Shown one piece after another: positions 34,571 to 45,735 of a stretch of DNA of 64,000 nucleotides. Under the pieces are notes generated by a model that was not told the DNA's origin, searched no databases, and was given only the letters and a program-made list of their open reading frames with translations. This DNA is from Doryteuthis pealeii (Eukaryota > Mollusca > Cephalopoda > Myopsida > Loliginidae). The position numbers and the translations under genes were made by a program. How positions within the stretch are numbered: position 1 is the first letter of the stretch; each line of letters opens with the position of its first letter. The stretch lies in contig CM042150.1 of assembly GCA_023376005.1 (NCBI GenBank), positions 75,595,569 through 75,659,568 on the forward strand, read 5' to 3'.

Positions 34571-35137
34571 GGTGACATTGTACATAGGAACAACAATATG
34601 TCCATAGTCTAATAGAAAAACAAAACAACATTTATTTAAGATTGTAAATATTCATCTTTTGACATAATATCTTTCTTTGTCAATATATTTAAAAAGGAAG
34701 CAACCATATTTTTGATAATTTGTATTTCAACCAAGGCTACCTCAAGTACAGGCCTAGCTGCTATGCAGTTGTAATCTTTGACTGAAGGGTGGTATGTGGT
34801 TGCTTAAATTTCTGCTAATCAACAATCATTATGAACATTTTCAGCAAGAAACATGAAGAACAATTCAATATGAAAAGAGAGCATGAAAGTAAATGATAAG
34901 TAAAAGTTTTCTTTTACTAAAAGCTGAAATCAATTTCTGATTGATTTATGCAGCTACTTTTTCTTTACTTTCTATTCAATAAGAAATAATTGATTTCTAG
35001 TAATAATTATAGTTGCTAATTAGCTAATCCTTGGATATCACTAACACATTTCTGAAAAGATTCTTAATGATTGTAGGTTAGGAGTAATTTATGCCAACAC
35101 ATGCCTAATATGAGCCAAAGACTACAGTTGTATAGAT
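34571..35137. other. non-coding stretch, nothing recognised
   Basis: No recognised feature. Confidence 0.4.
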
Positions 35138-35142
35138 GTTAG

Positions 35143-35413
35143 TGTTAGATTATTTGTAGTATATAAGCAGTGCTGCAATCTACCACTTAAATTTATAGAC
35201 TGAACGAGGTCAAGTGGTTTAAACAGCCAATCAACAGCCTACGTGGCTGGTTAACTACTTGCAATCATTGATTAAGGACCTGCAAGACTGTGGAGCACCA
35301 AGGAACAACCAAAGGGTTCTTCACTAAGGATTGTGCTCTGCTTAACACAAAGGATCTCTGCTGGACAAGCGCTCTTGCTTGAAGCCTAAAGGATGGTTAC
35401 AATAATTGTAACA
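35143..35413 (+). mobile_element. solo LTR (family I), second copy
   Basis: Begins TGTTAG and ends GTAACA, and is homologous throughout to 16776-17071 (GAGGTCAAGTGGTTTAAAC, CAGCCAATCAACAGCCT, GTGGCTGGTTAACTACTT, AGCACCAAGGAACAACCAAA). Flanks GTTAG and GTTTAG could be a decayed 5-6 bp duplication. Confidence 0.6.
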
Positions 35414-36190
35414 GTTTAGCTTGTACTTGGAATAGTCTTGATTTAAACTATTTAAACTACTTTGTAGTATTGAAATCTAATAAATATTTTGTCTATGAGT
35501 AATGTTGCCACATGATTAATTTTGATTGATATTGAAGTATACAATTTCTGTATGTATAAATTCTCACCTCTTAACATCCTGTACACACTGATCAAAATAC
35601 AGATAATTGCATGTCAGGTTATGGAGGTACTGATACAGCTTTATGAATAAAAGATAATATTCTGTTTGTCATTTTGTTTGTGTTAAAAGTCAAGTATACG
35701 CTAGAAGCACAAGTCTTTTAACATACAGTAAAAATGTAGTAACTGGACCTTCAGGGGTGTAAAGATTGAACATCCAATTATCTCAACTTGTCTTTGTGAC
35801 ATAAAATCTATCAATTAATGAGCCAGTAGAAGAGATAATAGAATACACACTGGTATAAGAAGAGTTGGATGAAACTGGAGAACTTAAACTTGGCAACTAT
35901 GTTCTTGTCAAATTTACAAGGAAGAAGCACAGGGTTCATTCAGAGTAACAGAGTGATGATGTAAATATATGGATGATAAACTGTCTATGCAAGAATTACA
36001 AATATACAATTCTTAGAATTGTATGTCTGTAAATCCCAATAATCCTGACTATTCCAAAACAATTCTATAATTGCAAAGTTGTCTTAACCTGTTTTTGTCA
36101 GGTATTAACTTTAATAAAAGTTAAAACCGGACAAAAATAGGTTGAGACAATTTTGCAACTTTATAATTGTATTAGAAGAGTCAGAATTAC
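35414..36190. other. non-coding stretch, nothing recognised
   Basis: No exon recognised. A local inverted pair around 36055-36165 (CAAAGTTGTCTTAACCTGTT / AGGTTGAGACAATTTTGC) suggests another small palindromic element. Confidence 0.4.
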
Positions 36191-36194
36191 TGGG

Positions 36195-36420
36195 TTTTAC
36201 TTCCTTTCTTGTTAGTGGGGCCAAGAATGTGCCAATTACATCCCATGCAGATGGGTAAATCAACCCAACCTTAATTAGGGTGCCCACATATGAAACTAAA
36301 CTGCAACTAGTGAGGTTCCATTTTGGCCCTGGGTGTGAAGTCACCCTTCATTACTCCATGTTCACATTGACATGGAGCGGTAATACCTGTTAAGGTTTCA
36401 TGTATGGGTCAAATTGTTGT
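36195..36420 (-). repeat. repeat D
   Basis: ACTAAACTGCAACTAGTGAG, GGTTCCATTTTGGCCC, CACCCTTCATTACTCC and GTAATACCTGTTAAGG match reversed D blocks. Confidence 0.55.
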
Positions 36421-36539
36421 ATATTCTTTCTTCTAGCATCTGGACTTTGTTTTGGGGACTTCATGTCTGGTCTTCCATTGGGGATTTCTCTTTATCAGAA
36501 GCCCTGTGTCATTGGTAGTTTTTATATAATAACCGAAGA

Positions 36540-36725
36540 CTTCGATTTGCTTTAGATCATATTTTATTTTGAAATCTCCACCAGACTACCTGCGCAGATT
36601 AAGTACGGCAGTGCTCTTAACATGACTTACCACCGATTCTCAAGGTCCCCCAGAAGGAGGGTCAGACTGAGGTCAAGCCGAGTCACTCAATCCTTCAAGG
36701 CCGCCGGCTGCAAATTATAACAGCC
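36540..36725 (-). repeat. GC-richer unclassified repeat
   Basis: A compact GC-rich block (AAGGTCCCCCAGAAGGAGGG, CAAGGCCGCCGGCTGC). On the minus strand it is followed by AAAATAAAATATG, an AATAAA-type signal. LTR or SINE origin possible; single copy in this window. Confidence 0.3.
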
Positions 36726-37335
36726 ATTTTGGTTTCTACACTACTGTAAATAAGTGTTAGGGTACTAACAATTATGTAAAAAATGAAAATGAAGTATTTG
36801 ATTGGAAGGCTTGAAAATAAATGGGTGCAAATTCTATTAAGTTACTTGAAGTTATAATTGTTTATAAAAGGTTATTACTATTAGTTACTTAAAACCATAA
36901 TTGTTTTAAATACCCAAACCATATAACTGTATATGAATTAGTAGTATACTTAAAATCATATGACAGTGTGCAAATTATTAGTACGATAAACTTCTCTTTT
37001 GATATGGTGTGCAGTTGTATTATATTTTTTTTCATATTCTTATATCATTGAGATGAACTTTCAGTTTTGAAAACAAGAAAAGTTGCATGGAGCTTGGTAT
37101 GGTGATTTTGAAGAGGGTTGCACTTGCACAATACTATGTTTCACCAAAAACAATTTTTAAAAATACAGAGATTGACTTTGAAATTTTTCCCATATTGGCA
37201 CTGACTCTTCTATGAAATCACTTTATCATATAAGTTTATTTAACTCTAAACACATCTTTATCTTTACATTTTAACATTTTAAAAGGATTAAAGATTTCAT
37301 TTTGATACTTTTTGATTATACTTCGTACTTTAAGG
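36726..37335. other. AT-rich non-coding stretch
   Basis: Tandem-like AAACCATA / TTATTAGTA phrases at 36865-36990; nothing else recognised. Confidence 0.4.
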
Positions 37336-37337
37336 CA

Positions 37338-37485
37338 AATAAGTATCACATTGTGGTGTAATGGTTAGCAAGCTTGTCTTGCAAATCCATTACTATTGAA
37401 TAGTGAGTTTGATCCTCGTTAGATGGCACATATTTGCAACCTTTTGTCACATTCTACCTGTGTTGAATGGGTTGGATAAATACTT
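37338..37485 (+). mobile_element. family E tRNA-derived SINE, full unit
   Basis: Head CATTGTGGTGTAATGGTTAG (A-box-like TGGTGTAATGG), then AGTGAGTTTGATCCTCGTTA (B-box-like), and tail TTTTGTCACATTCTACCTG..GGGTTGGATAAATACTTACT, which resembles the SINE-A tail. Confidence 0.65.
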
Positions 37486-37697
37486 ACTTTTGGGCAAACA
37501 GTTAATCTAATTAGCATGGAAACCTAAAAAAAAGAAAATTGAGATAATTGTATTTTTAATAAGTGGGTCCATTTTTCCCCATTGATAGCCCACTTACTCC
37601 ATTTTACAATATGCTAAGAGAAATGATAGTAACAAAAAATGAATGATTGAATGAGGAAAGGAAATTGTTAGAAGTAACAAAAAGGTAAATGAAAAAT

Positions 37698-37800
37698 AAA
37701 TGGGCACCTCATGTGGTGTAATGGTTAGCATGTTAGATTAGCAGACCATTATTAGTGAGTTCGATTCTCACTGGATACCCCTTACTTCTGGCCTTGTGTA
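37698..37800 (+). mobile_element. family E tRNA-derived SINE, head
   Basis: CATGTGGTGTAATGGTTAGC and GTGAGTTCGATTCTCACTGG form intact-looking A- and B-box regions. The body ends at GGCCTTGTGTAAATAAATA. The tRNA head is the best preserved of the family, but the cloverleaf is not completed by a matching acceptor stem. Confidence 0.65.
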
Positions 37801-38340
37801 AATAAATACGCTTAGTAAATAAATAAAGGAAAAAGAAATGAATGCTATAAGTAAATATGGAGCTGTTGATGAACCTAGATAAGGAAATGAATATCTAATG
37901 TATGAAAGTGAATGGTTAATAAGAATCAACAGAATAATAAGTAACAAGTAATAATATTTAGAAAATGTTCTGATGTAAGATATTTTGATCTGACCCAGAC
38001 TGATATAAAAATGTTTGCATAAAGGTCAGAAACATTAAGTCTTATTGTATTTGGAAGAAATCAGTGGAGACAGACAACTAGGGTTGGCGCCAACAGACTG
38101 GATATTTCTTACTGACCAAACTTGACTAATTATCTTTATAAGAAATAAGAATGGAAGGAATCCACACAAAAGAACTAATAATTATCTTACGTACAAATAT
38201 TCAATCTGTGTTTACCTGCCTTTTGCACTAAAAAAAGCTGAAACTGCAAAAGTGCAGATGGTGCAATGGTGAAGAAAATGGAAATAATAAGCCGAGTTCA
38301 AATTATAACTATTTAATACAGCTGGAATGAGAATTCAGCT
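37801..38340. other. non-coding stretch, nothing recognised
   Basis: No recognised feature. Confidence 0.4.
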
Positions 38341-38344
38341 TTCT

Positions 38345-38455
38345 ACTTAAAAATAAAATGCCCCTGGGAAAGGTATGAATCCATCTCCTTTTTTCCCAGC
38401 TATGGATAAAGTAATAGTGTCAACTGGGCTTACCTAGCCATGGATGACAACAAGT
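38345..38455 (+). mobile_element. SINE-A, middle part
   Basis: TGCCCCTGGGAAAGGTATGA, TTTCCCAGCTATGGATAAA and ACAAGTCTAGGAGAAG match SINE-A. The copy is then interrupted by repeat F. Confidence 0.6.
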
Positions 38456-38880
38456 CTAGGAGAAGAATTTAAAACCAGTTGCTGGAGTTCTCAACCTGCC
38501 CTGCTGCCTTGTACACGAATAGTGGAAACCGAAACAAATTATGATCCATAAGGCTTGATGATTAGTATTATCTGCATTATTCGGACTATTGTCCTCATCT
38601 TCATTGTTATTTGTACAACGTTTCGGCTGAGGTATTTCTTGTCGGACTCGGGAACCTTCTTTTCGAACTCGGGAACTTTCTTGTCGTAATTGATAGCCAT
38701 CACGGAACTTTGAACCTATCTCTTTATTTAGTCCATGGGGGTATCCTGTTCTCATTCTGCTAACCATAGCTGGGTAGGAGTTGTGAAATACTTAAGAAGG
38801 CCGGAGGGCATATCGGCCGAAATGTTGTACAAATAACAATGAAGATGGGGACAATAGTCCAAATAACGCAGATAATGTTA
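38456..38880. repeat. repeat F, head-to-head copy with 61-bp arms
   Basis: The arm 38567-38627 is inverse-complementary to 38816-38876 at 57 of 61 positions. The minus-strand half carries the conserved DKKVP-type minisatellite also seen at 61600-61690. The plus half carries the hammerhead-like core CTTAAGA (38791-38797), GGCC (38799-38802), GGCC (38815-38818), GAAA (38819-38822). Confidence 0.7.
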
Positions 38881-39145
38881 AAAAAATTTTTTTGGTGTAA
38901 TTGTAAATTAAATAACTTGTTGAAATAATTTCATGATTTTTCAACTTTATAACACTGAAAAGCAGCACCCAACCCCATACTTATAGTAGACAACCTGATT
39001 AGTTCTATTTGAAGAGACCCAACCAAAAGAACTCTTTACAAGGACCAAATGAAAGTTCCACCCATAATGTTATAAATATATCTTTTCAAAGTAGAAGTTT
39101 CTATGAAATATTTTTTCCATGCTTTCATACATTTGAACCATATCC
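38881..39145. other. non-coding stretch
   Basis: No recognised feature. Confidence 0.35.
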
Positions 39146-39149
39146 ACAC

Positions 39150-39780
39150 TGAGGTTTGTAGTTTGTGATCTCTTTTATGGCTTTTCTCTTTAATGCTCCA
39201 TTAATGCCCATGTCAAACATTGATTTGTTTAGAGAAGATGCAGCAAACCCTTGATATTTTTTTCCAATGTTTGGTAACACTTTTTCCAACCATTATTTTG
39301 GAATATTTCCTTTAACTTCTAGTATTTATTGAGTTTTCTGTTGTGGAATTGAACTTCCCAGGGGATAGTGATTTCGTATAATAAAAGCTCCTTAGTAATA
39401 TTTAAAAAGATGACTATCTGATCTTAGTAGTTTCTTTGTAATATGTTCCAGGAATTTATCTGTTGCTTTAATCTACTTTTTTCTGTCAATCTGGTTAAGT
39501 AATTCAATTTTAGTCTTTGGATGGGCCTTTCTTTTGCACTTGCTTTGATGAAGTGTAGGGCTCTTTCTGGTTGACATTTATTGTTATGTATTGCCAGTTT
39601 GAATATACTTGCAATCTGTTACAGAACTTCTTTGTGTTGCTACATGTATCTTCCATTGCTGAGTGCAATTGTAGGGTCCCTTCACCATTACACAGGTTGG
39701 GTGATCTTCCTTTCTCGATTTATGCAGGTTCATATGGCTTTGTAAGACATTGTACACTGCTTTGATTGTAAAGCAGATGC
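39150..39780 (-). mobile_element. possible degraded retroelement coding region
   Basis: Read on the minus strand, this block gives short protein-like pieces in shifting frames (for example a QPERALHFIKASAKERP segment). It directly precedes, on the same strand, no continuous frame. It may be an upstream part of the LINE whose 3' end lies at 39960-40715; not certain. Confidence 0.25.
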
Positions 39781-39954
39781 TATAATAATCTATCCACCAA
39801 ATGTCTGTTCATTGCATGCACCCTGCTGGCTCATTCCTACCAATTTGCTAACTGTAGCTACCTAAAAGTCCTGTGATTGGATATTCCTAATAATTTAGAT
39901 ATCATCAGTCAGTTAGAATTGTCGGATGAGAGTGGTCAAGATTATATCTATTCT

Positions 39955-40273
39955 TTGATTCCTATGAGTAACCATGGCTAACCATGACTGTCTCTTGTCA
40001 GCCATCTCTATCAGTCATCATGCTTAGCAAATCCTCAGGATCGTATCCAGTGTCAGTACAGAGCTGATGAATGTAGGTTTTGTTGGTCAGCCAGCACTGG
40101 TGTGTCCATCTGTCACTTATGAATTTGTCCTTATTTCTCCAGTAGTGTCCAGCATGTATTGTCTATCTTTCTTGGATAGTTTGTGTGATAGGAGATAAGT
40201 GGCCATACAGCTGCTATTTGGAGTGGGACCCTGCTTCCAGGATTTGTTCAAGACATGCAACATCCTTGTGTAG
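39955..40273 (-). mobile_element. LINE ORF2 3' fragment, left part
   Basis: CCATCTCTATCAGTCATCAT, ATCCAGTGTCAGTACAGAGC, TGGTCAGCCAGCACTGGTGT, CACTTATGAATTTGTCC, ATAAGTGGC and TGCTTCCAGGATTTGTTC match the other minus-strand LINE copies. It is split from its right part by a solo LTR. Confidence 0.6.
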
Positions 40274-40278
40274 TTAAC

Positions 40279-40592
40279 TGTAGAATAAACATAATACCCA
40301 CCTTCACAGGAAGGCTGGGACTAGCGTCCAGTCACCAGACAAAAAAAAATGACAGAGAGTAACTGAATACACTCTGTAGCAACTGAGAGGACATGGTCAA
40401 GTGTTCAGTATATATGGATACAAATATACACACTAAAACCACCAGCCAATCAAAATGCTGGAAATAGACTTGCCCATTCCACAAAGTAGAATAGCCCAAG
40501 CTGCTATTTAAACCACTTACTAAGTCTGGATTCTCAGAAGTTGATCCAACTTGCAACAGTTGAATAATGATCAGTTTACAGAAATCTCGACA
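40279..40592. mobile_element. solo LTR, 314 bp, 5-bp TSD TTAAC
   Basis: Starts TGTAG and ends CGACA, with TTAAC at 40274-40278 and 40593-40597. It interrupts a LINE fragment exactly where other copies are continuous (GTGTAGTT to CTAGCTTTTT). A CCAATC box (about 40444) is followed 60 bp later by TATTTAAA (about 40504), suggesting plus orientation; an AATAAA lies near the left end. No internal region remains. Confidence 0.75.
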
Positions 40593-40597
40593 TTAAC

Positions 40598-40715
40598 ATC
40601 TAGCTTTTTATCCAACATTTCACTAAAGTCCAAGTAGTGCAGTAGAACTGCCATGACTACTGCTTGGAAGAATTATCTTGTCTTATCACAGAGGTCAAAT
40701 TTTTCAAAAAGATCA
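40598..40715 (-). mobile_element. LINE ORF2 3' fragment, right part
   Basis: Continues the LINE copy after the LTR: CTAGCTTTTTATCC, AAGTCCAAGTAGTGCAG and TGGAAGAATTATCTTG, as at 52.8-52.9 kb. Confidence 0.6.
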
Positions 40716-40854
40716 ATAATGGCAGTCCATGCTTTTTTATGCAGATATAGATATCACTTTCTGTACATGAGATAGAATGTGAACTGGCCTACTAATTTAA
40801 GAGTTCACACTAAAAAGGCAAAGAGGAGATGATATTCCACAGAAACTATTACAG

Positions 40855-41030
40855 ATAGAGACTATGCAGCTGATCTAGCACTTACTAATACACCTGCCTA
40901 AGCTGAATTACTACTACATAGCCTGGAGAAGGCAGCAAGAGTCATTGGCCTCTATGTGAAATCAGATAGAACAGAGTTCATGTGTTTTAAACAAGATGGA
41001 GACAACTCTACATTGGATGGCAAGCCTGCA
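40855..41030 (+). mobile_element. LINE reverse-transcriptase fragment
   Basis: Translates, with one stop, as YAADLALTNTPA then LLHSLEKAARVIGLYVKSD. It is homologous to 47713-47830. The YxDD catalytic motif reads YAAD here, so the first catalytic aspartate is lost. Dead copy. Confidence 0.6.
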
Positions 41031-41199
41031 CCTTTAAGGTGCTTTATATGTAAAAAATATGGATACCACAAACAGAGCTACAGAGGAAATCTGACATGTG
41101 CCAGATGTGGACAAAAAGACTAAGACTACATGGAAAAAGATTGTCTTACCAAATGCTCAAATTATCAAGAGAACGATCTCGCATTTTCAAGAACTTTCA

Positions 41200-41240
<41 letters not shown>

Positions 41241-41335
41241 AGAGAAATCATGGAGGTGAAATATGGAATAAATATAACATTTCTAGAAGCAAGAACAATA
41301 GTGGAATCTTATATAAAAATCAACATCTATTAATA
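41031..41335 (+). mobile_element. retrotransposon ORF1 remnant with zinc knuckles
   Basis: Encodes RCFICKKYGYHKQSY and CARCGQKD (then a stop) followed by an EKDC element. These are degraded CCHC knuckles (the fourth Cys of the first is Tyr), like the C-terminal part of ORF1 in jockey/I-type non-LTR elements. A (TA)n tract has expanded inside it at 41203-41238. After it, MEVKYGI and TFLEARTIVESYIK fit the conserved post-knuckle region of such ORF1 proteins. Confidence 0.55.
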
Positions 41336-41337
41336 AT

Positions 41338-41720
41338 GGAGATTCACTTCCGGTTTTTGTCTGTAACAAAAATTACGTCACTGCTTACGTCACATTACCC
41401 AAAATCATCATAACATACACTCAAAATTTGGACATGCAGCATTAGACAGTCCCATTGTTTTTTAAAACAAGTTTTAATAAATACATGACTGGTATTATAT
41501 ATCTATATATAGTTTGTTTTATTTTAATACATATTTAAGGTTTACATTTCAAATTGTTTTATTTTTTAATCCTTTAATGGATTTGATGATTTTACTTACT
41601 CAGGGTACAAACTCCTGACATTGAACTTTTAGCTCCCACCCCTCAGGCAATATGTTTCAAAAATCTATTTTTACATCGCCCGGAGGGTGTTTTTTATTTT
41701 GTACTAGTCTATGCTAATAT
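41338..41720 (+). repeat. dispersed repeat J, inserted in ORF1 remnant
   Basis: About 390 bp matching 58960-59390 in inverse orientation: TAATAATGGAGATTC and CTTCCGGTT at one end, TGTCTGTAACAAAAA, CATTAGACAGTCC, TAAAACAAGTTTTAATA, ATTTCAAATTGTTTTATTTT, and CGCCCGGAGGGTG then TTTTATTTTG at the other. Sequence on both sides continues the A-rich ORF1 remnant. Confidence 0.65.
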
Positions 41721-41724
41721 AGTA

Positions 41725-42430
41725 TAGAAAGAGAATCATATCAGCAACAACAACAATCGACTAGATATAGAGCTCTCAATGAAAAACTAGGGAAACAACT
41801 GGCCAAAATTTCAAGAACAGCTAAAAAAAAAAAAAAAAACTCCACTCAGCTGAAATCAATCAAAAAGATCTCACAACAAACACTCATACCGCTGGCCAAA
41901 AATATCTACAGAATACTGTAAATCTCCAACTAATATAAATGTCATAAAAGAAAAATCACAAAGATCACTGATCTGCCCACAATTCCCAAAATAAATCCAG
42001 AACCAAACACCAAAGCAAAATACATTCTAATTATCTTAACCAAAATTGAACCTTTCCCCAATCCAAAATAAATCAACAACTAAACAAAAAAAGACAAAAT
42101 ATCAAACTCCTCATCATCTCAATCCATAGACTACTTAGCATCAAGAACAAAATCATAAAAAAACTAATGAGAAACCAAATATTAAACAAGAACATACAAA
42201 CAAACAAAAACAATGTAATTCCCAAAGATCAAAACACTAAAACCAAAACGGATCTGAAAGTATTGAAAGTATGAATATTGGAACTGACAACATAATTGCA
42301 AACCTCAAATCAGTAGATATATAAAAAAGAAGATACATCTATGAAACAAGATCATTTATAAAGCATACATTTGGAAAGTAAAATTGTCTACTAAACTTTC
42401 TCATGCTCAAACAATTCGTTTAAAAACAAA
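41725..42430 (+). mobile_element. A- and C-rich continuation of retroelement ORF1 remnant
   Basis: Strong strand asymmetry (A and C rich, G poor) and pieces such as STRYRALNEKLGKQL in one frame indicate decayed retroelement coding sequence in plus orientation. Many stops. A (TA)n tract follows at 42468-42497. Confidence 0.45.
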
Positions 42431-42463
42431 AATAATTAATAACAAGCTCTTCATTTACAAATC

Positions 42464-42497
<34 letters not shown>

Positions 42498-42499
<2 letters not shown>

Positions 42500-43015
42500 C
42501 ATTAAACAGCTCACAAAGGTTGATATGCCATTAAACAAGATAACCTAACCTTCACATTCTAAAATCTTATTCTTGAATTTTTAGTTTAGAAAATAAGAAA
42601 GTTGTATGGAGCTTGATAAGATGAATAGGGAGGATGCTACACTTTGTCAAAAACGTTTTCTTCAAAAAGTATTGAGACTGGCTTTATAATTATTTTTCAA
42701 ATTAGCATTCACTCATTTTTTTTTTTAGATATCCTCACTTTATTATGTAACTTGTTCACATGTGCACATGTCCTTATTTGATTGCATCTCATACAAATGT
42801 TTTCTGAGTTTTGTTTATTTATGTGTTTCACATATACAGGTGATGCACACGCCATGTATTAAAAATTAAACAATTAAAGAAAATTTCTTTTTATGTAAAT
42901 AATTTTTTCTTTTGATTATATTTATTTTCTGTTGAAGTAATTGTAGAATATAATTTCCTCAAATGAGATAGATTTTAAGTAAAAAAAAGTAATTTATTTT
43001 TTTAAATGGTAAGTA
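42498..43015. other. AT-rich non-coding stretch with a repeat G end
   Basis: ACAAAGGTTGATATGCCATT at 42517-42536 is a repeat G terminus. Nothing else recognised. Confidence 0.4.
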
Positions 43016-43019
43016 ACCT

Positions 43020-43390
43020 TTGTGCCACTCTATATCAGTATGGTCGTGGATATACTTACCATCCTCAAACGTAGATGATAGTCAGAAAAGAGGAAGACCA
43101 TTTCACTCATATTTACAAGAATGATATAATGAATATGTAAATACCTTGGTACCCCCTTACTATAATCTCATTGGATAGTGTCGTGTATAAATAGTTGACA
43201 CTGTGTTGGTCCAAGTGCCTTATACTACGACCCACACTTACTCGATTGACCAGACCTTATGCTGACCAGCTAACTTTACTCACTAGACGACCCTTGACCA
43301 ACGGATGTACCAATTACTACTGTGATAATATACCAACTACGAACTTCAGAATATCTCCCTTCCCAGGATATATCAAAGAATAAAGAAGCT
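43020..43390 (+). mobile_element. LTR-like block with TATA box and poly(A) signal
   Basis: TATAAATAG at 43186-43194 and AATAAA at 43379-43384, about 190 bp apart, in sequence of higher complexity than its surroundings. That spacing fits U3-R-U5 of an LTR. I could not define TG...CA ends or a target duplication. A 62-codon frame starting near 43195 has no recognised domain. Confidence 0.35.
43186..43194 (+). promoter_or_regulatory. TATA box
   Basis: Consensus TATAAATAG inside the LTR-like block, followed at about 25 bp by GTGTTGGTCCA, a plausible start region. Confidence 0.4.
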
Positions 43391-43394
43391 AGAA

Positions 43395-44715
43395 TTCAAA
43401 TATTTTTCAATTTTTACCAAACTATCAAAATATCTAATTTTCTTGTTTGTTTGATTCTTATTTTTCTCACATATCCAATGTAGACATAAAACTTTCGTTT
43501 GATTTCCAAATTAATTTTATTAATGGCAAAATAAAATATTTTTTCAGTAATATCCACATTAAATATTTTTCTAAATTTGTTTTTATAGCAAACAATGTCT
43601 CTATTCTTGATTTTTATTGGAACATTGACTTACCAATAATTTTGTTGGAAGTATTTTTACTTTTTTAAAAACTTTTTTTTTAGAAAATCTAATCCCCCTT
43701 CTGGCTTCAACTTTAAATGATTCTAATTGAAAAGAATACCAGAAATGAGTATCAGGCTGCATTACCTAACTCATGAATCCACTATGTCCCTATTGTATCA
43801 GTGATCCATGATGATACTGATACTTCTATTTTAGAAGGCAATTACCATTTCCTATTCATTTTGATTATATCAACAATTTGAATGATTGTAAATTAACATT
43901 CAATTCAACTGAAGACCCAACAGAATTATCATTCAGTTTCACATTTCACAAGGACTTGTTTTATTCTCTGTTAGTGCATTGTTTCTTATAAAAATTTATG
44001 GCTGAATACATTCAAACATAATAAGAATTTTACTAATATATAGATTGAGATTATGAAGTTATTTAAGGTTTTGAGGCAAATCAAAGCAGTCTACCCAAAT
44101 AAAGTAGCATTTTTACAGAGTAATAAAAATGGAATCACTTACTTTTAGTCATTGTAGTATAGTTGAATTAGAAAATACAAAAAGATTTCAAGTAATATTT
44201 CATCAAGAGTAACATTTTATCAGAAAAAATATTTTCTAGATAATTTTTGTGTGAATTTCTGAAATAAGGAAATATTCTAATTATATGCTGATGCTCTAAG
44301 ACTAGTGTCCTTCATTGCTACAGTCAAAATATTGGAACTTTGTGATGCTACAACTTCCCACTATATTAAAAGGGGAGTTACAGAGGAGCTTTGACCAATA
44401 GAAAACTCTCTGGAAAACATGTGCTGAATGCCAATGAGACTATTTTGAAGAAAATTAATGTTTCATTTAATGTTCATTTTACTTTTGGTAAATACAGTTT
44501 TATTGATACTTCCTGAACACAACTTATGCAAACATTGTTGGTTGCCAGAAGTAAAATTATGAATTGTTAATGGAACAAACTATGCATGGTGTTCAACATC
44601 TGCTGGTGAGGCTCAACTTATTATCAAATTAGAATAGTTACTTGAAACCATATAATTGTTTGTAACTTATTAATATTAGAAAAGAATGCTTGAAAACATA
44701 ATTGCTTGCAAATAA
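43395..44715. other. AT-rich non-coding stretch, nothing recognised
   Basis: No exon or shared repeat recognised. Confidence 0.4.
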
Positions 44716-44721
44716 AGAAGA

Positions 44722-44984
44722 TTAAATAACCCATGAAGAGTTGACATGCCATAAAACCAACTATCGTAATTAGAGACTGACAATTATGACATTCTTTTAT
44801 AATGTTAAAATTTATTTAATTTCTTCATTGAGCTCTGACCTGTCAGTGTACCATGATGTACTAACGTAGTCAAATTCATGATGTACTTAACGTAGTCCAA
44901 TTTTTGTGGGGTTATCACTTGCATTTTGTTTCATTTAAATTATTAAATGGCATATCAACCCCTTATGGGTTATTTAATTCTGAA
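44722..44984. repeat. repeat G, complete copy with inverted ends
   Basis: Left end TTAAATAACCCATGAAG and GTTGACATGCCATAAA; right end TTAAATGGCATATCAACCCC and TTATGGGTTATTTAA. The ends are inverted and enclose about 190 bp without coding capacity. Single ends of the same type occur at 3.2, 9.1, 11.2, 15.0, 33.1, 42.5 and 50.9 kb. Confidence 0.55.
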
Positions 44985-45284
44985 ATTTGATTTATTTGTA
45001 AATGTTTTATTTTCATTATTTACATTTTAATGTTGCAATAATTTTTTAATTGCACTTTTTAATTAACTATAAGAATAATTTCTTTGCACTGTTATTTGGT
45101 ATCAAGTATTACTATCTAATACTAATAATGTATTTGCAATTGTATGGTTTAAAACAACTATTTCTATTTAATAATAATAATATAATAATAATTTGTCTGC
45201 ACACAGTTATATAGTTTAAATTATTTTCTATCCAATAGTAATCATTTTTAAACAGTTCCATTTGACTCCTAGATAAGACCTTAA

Positions 45285-45735
45285 TAGATACTAACACTCC
45301 ATAGCAGAGTGAACATAATAATAATAATAATGAAGGAGTAGGGCCGGGTTAGCTCAGTCGGTAGAGCGTTCGGCTAGAAACCACAAGGTTCCTAGTTCGA
45401 ATCCGGTCCTCGCCAACTCAGTGTATGAGTAGCACAGGGATCTGTGCGGTAAAGTAAGGAGCTGATGGTAGGTGTGGCGCTCCACCTCAGATGCTAAAAT
45501 AATCTCCTTGGTCTAGCGTTAGTGAAAAGGGGATAGACTCCCTCACTGATTGGCTGTTACCGACTTTAGGCCACCCCGACAACGACTATTCCATATCCAG
45601 AGCTCAGGAGATGGAGCTTCATCACCTGATACAGTTGAGTGTCATACACAGGACAACAGACTTTTGGGGGGTCTTACCCCTCTGCAGAGGATGCAATTGG
45701 CAAGAATGAGTTATCACTTAGTTTTGAACATATGT
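45285..45735 (+). repeat. repeat D, split by SINE-B
   Basis: Left part AGATAAGACCTTAATAGATA..GCAGAGTG and AATGAAGGAGTA; right part CCAGAGCTCAGGAGATGGAG, TTCATCACCTGATACAG, TTGAGTGTCATACA and GAGGATGCAATTGG. In other D copies these parts are adjacent. Confidence 0.6.
45343..45582 (+). mobile_element. SINE-B, complete, with intact Pol III boxes
   Basis: The head GGTTAGCTCAGTCGGTAGAG holds a consensus A box (TAGCTCAGTCGG) and AGTTCGAATCCGG a consensus B box, about 35 bp apart. The body includes AACTCAGTGTATGAGTAGCA, GGAGCTGATGGTAGGTGTGG and GGGGATAGACTCCCTCACTG. The tRNA-like part does not fold into a full cloverleaf with matching acceptor ends, so I call a SINE and not a tRNA gene. Confidence 0.75.

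Noticed and set aside
45343..45416. Possible functional tRNA gene
   Set aside because: A and B boxes are good, but the acceptor ends do not pair, the anticodon region does not form a clean stem-loop, and the sequence continues into a body repeated at 49.9 and 54.3 kb. It is a SINE head.
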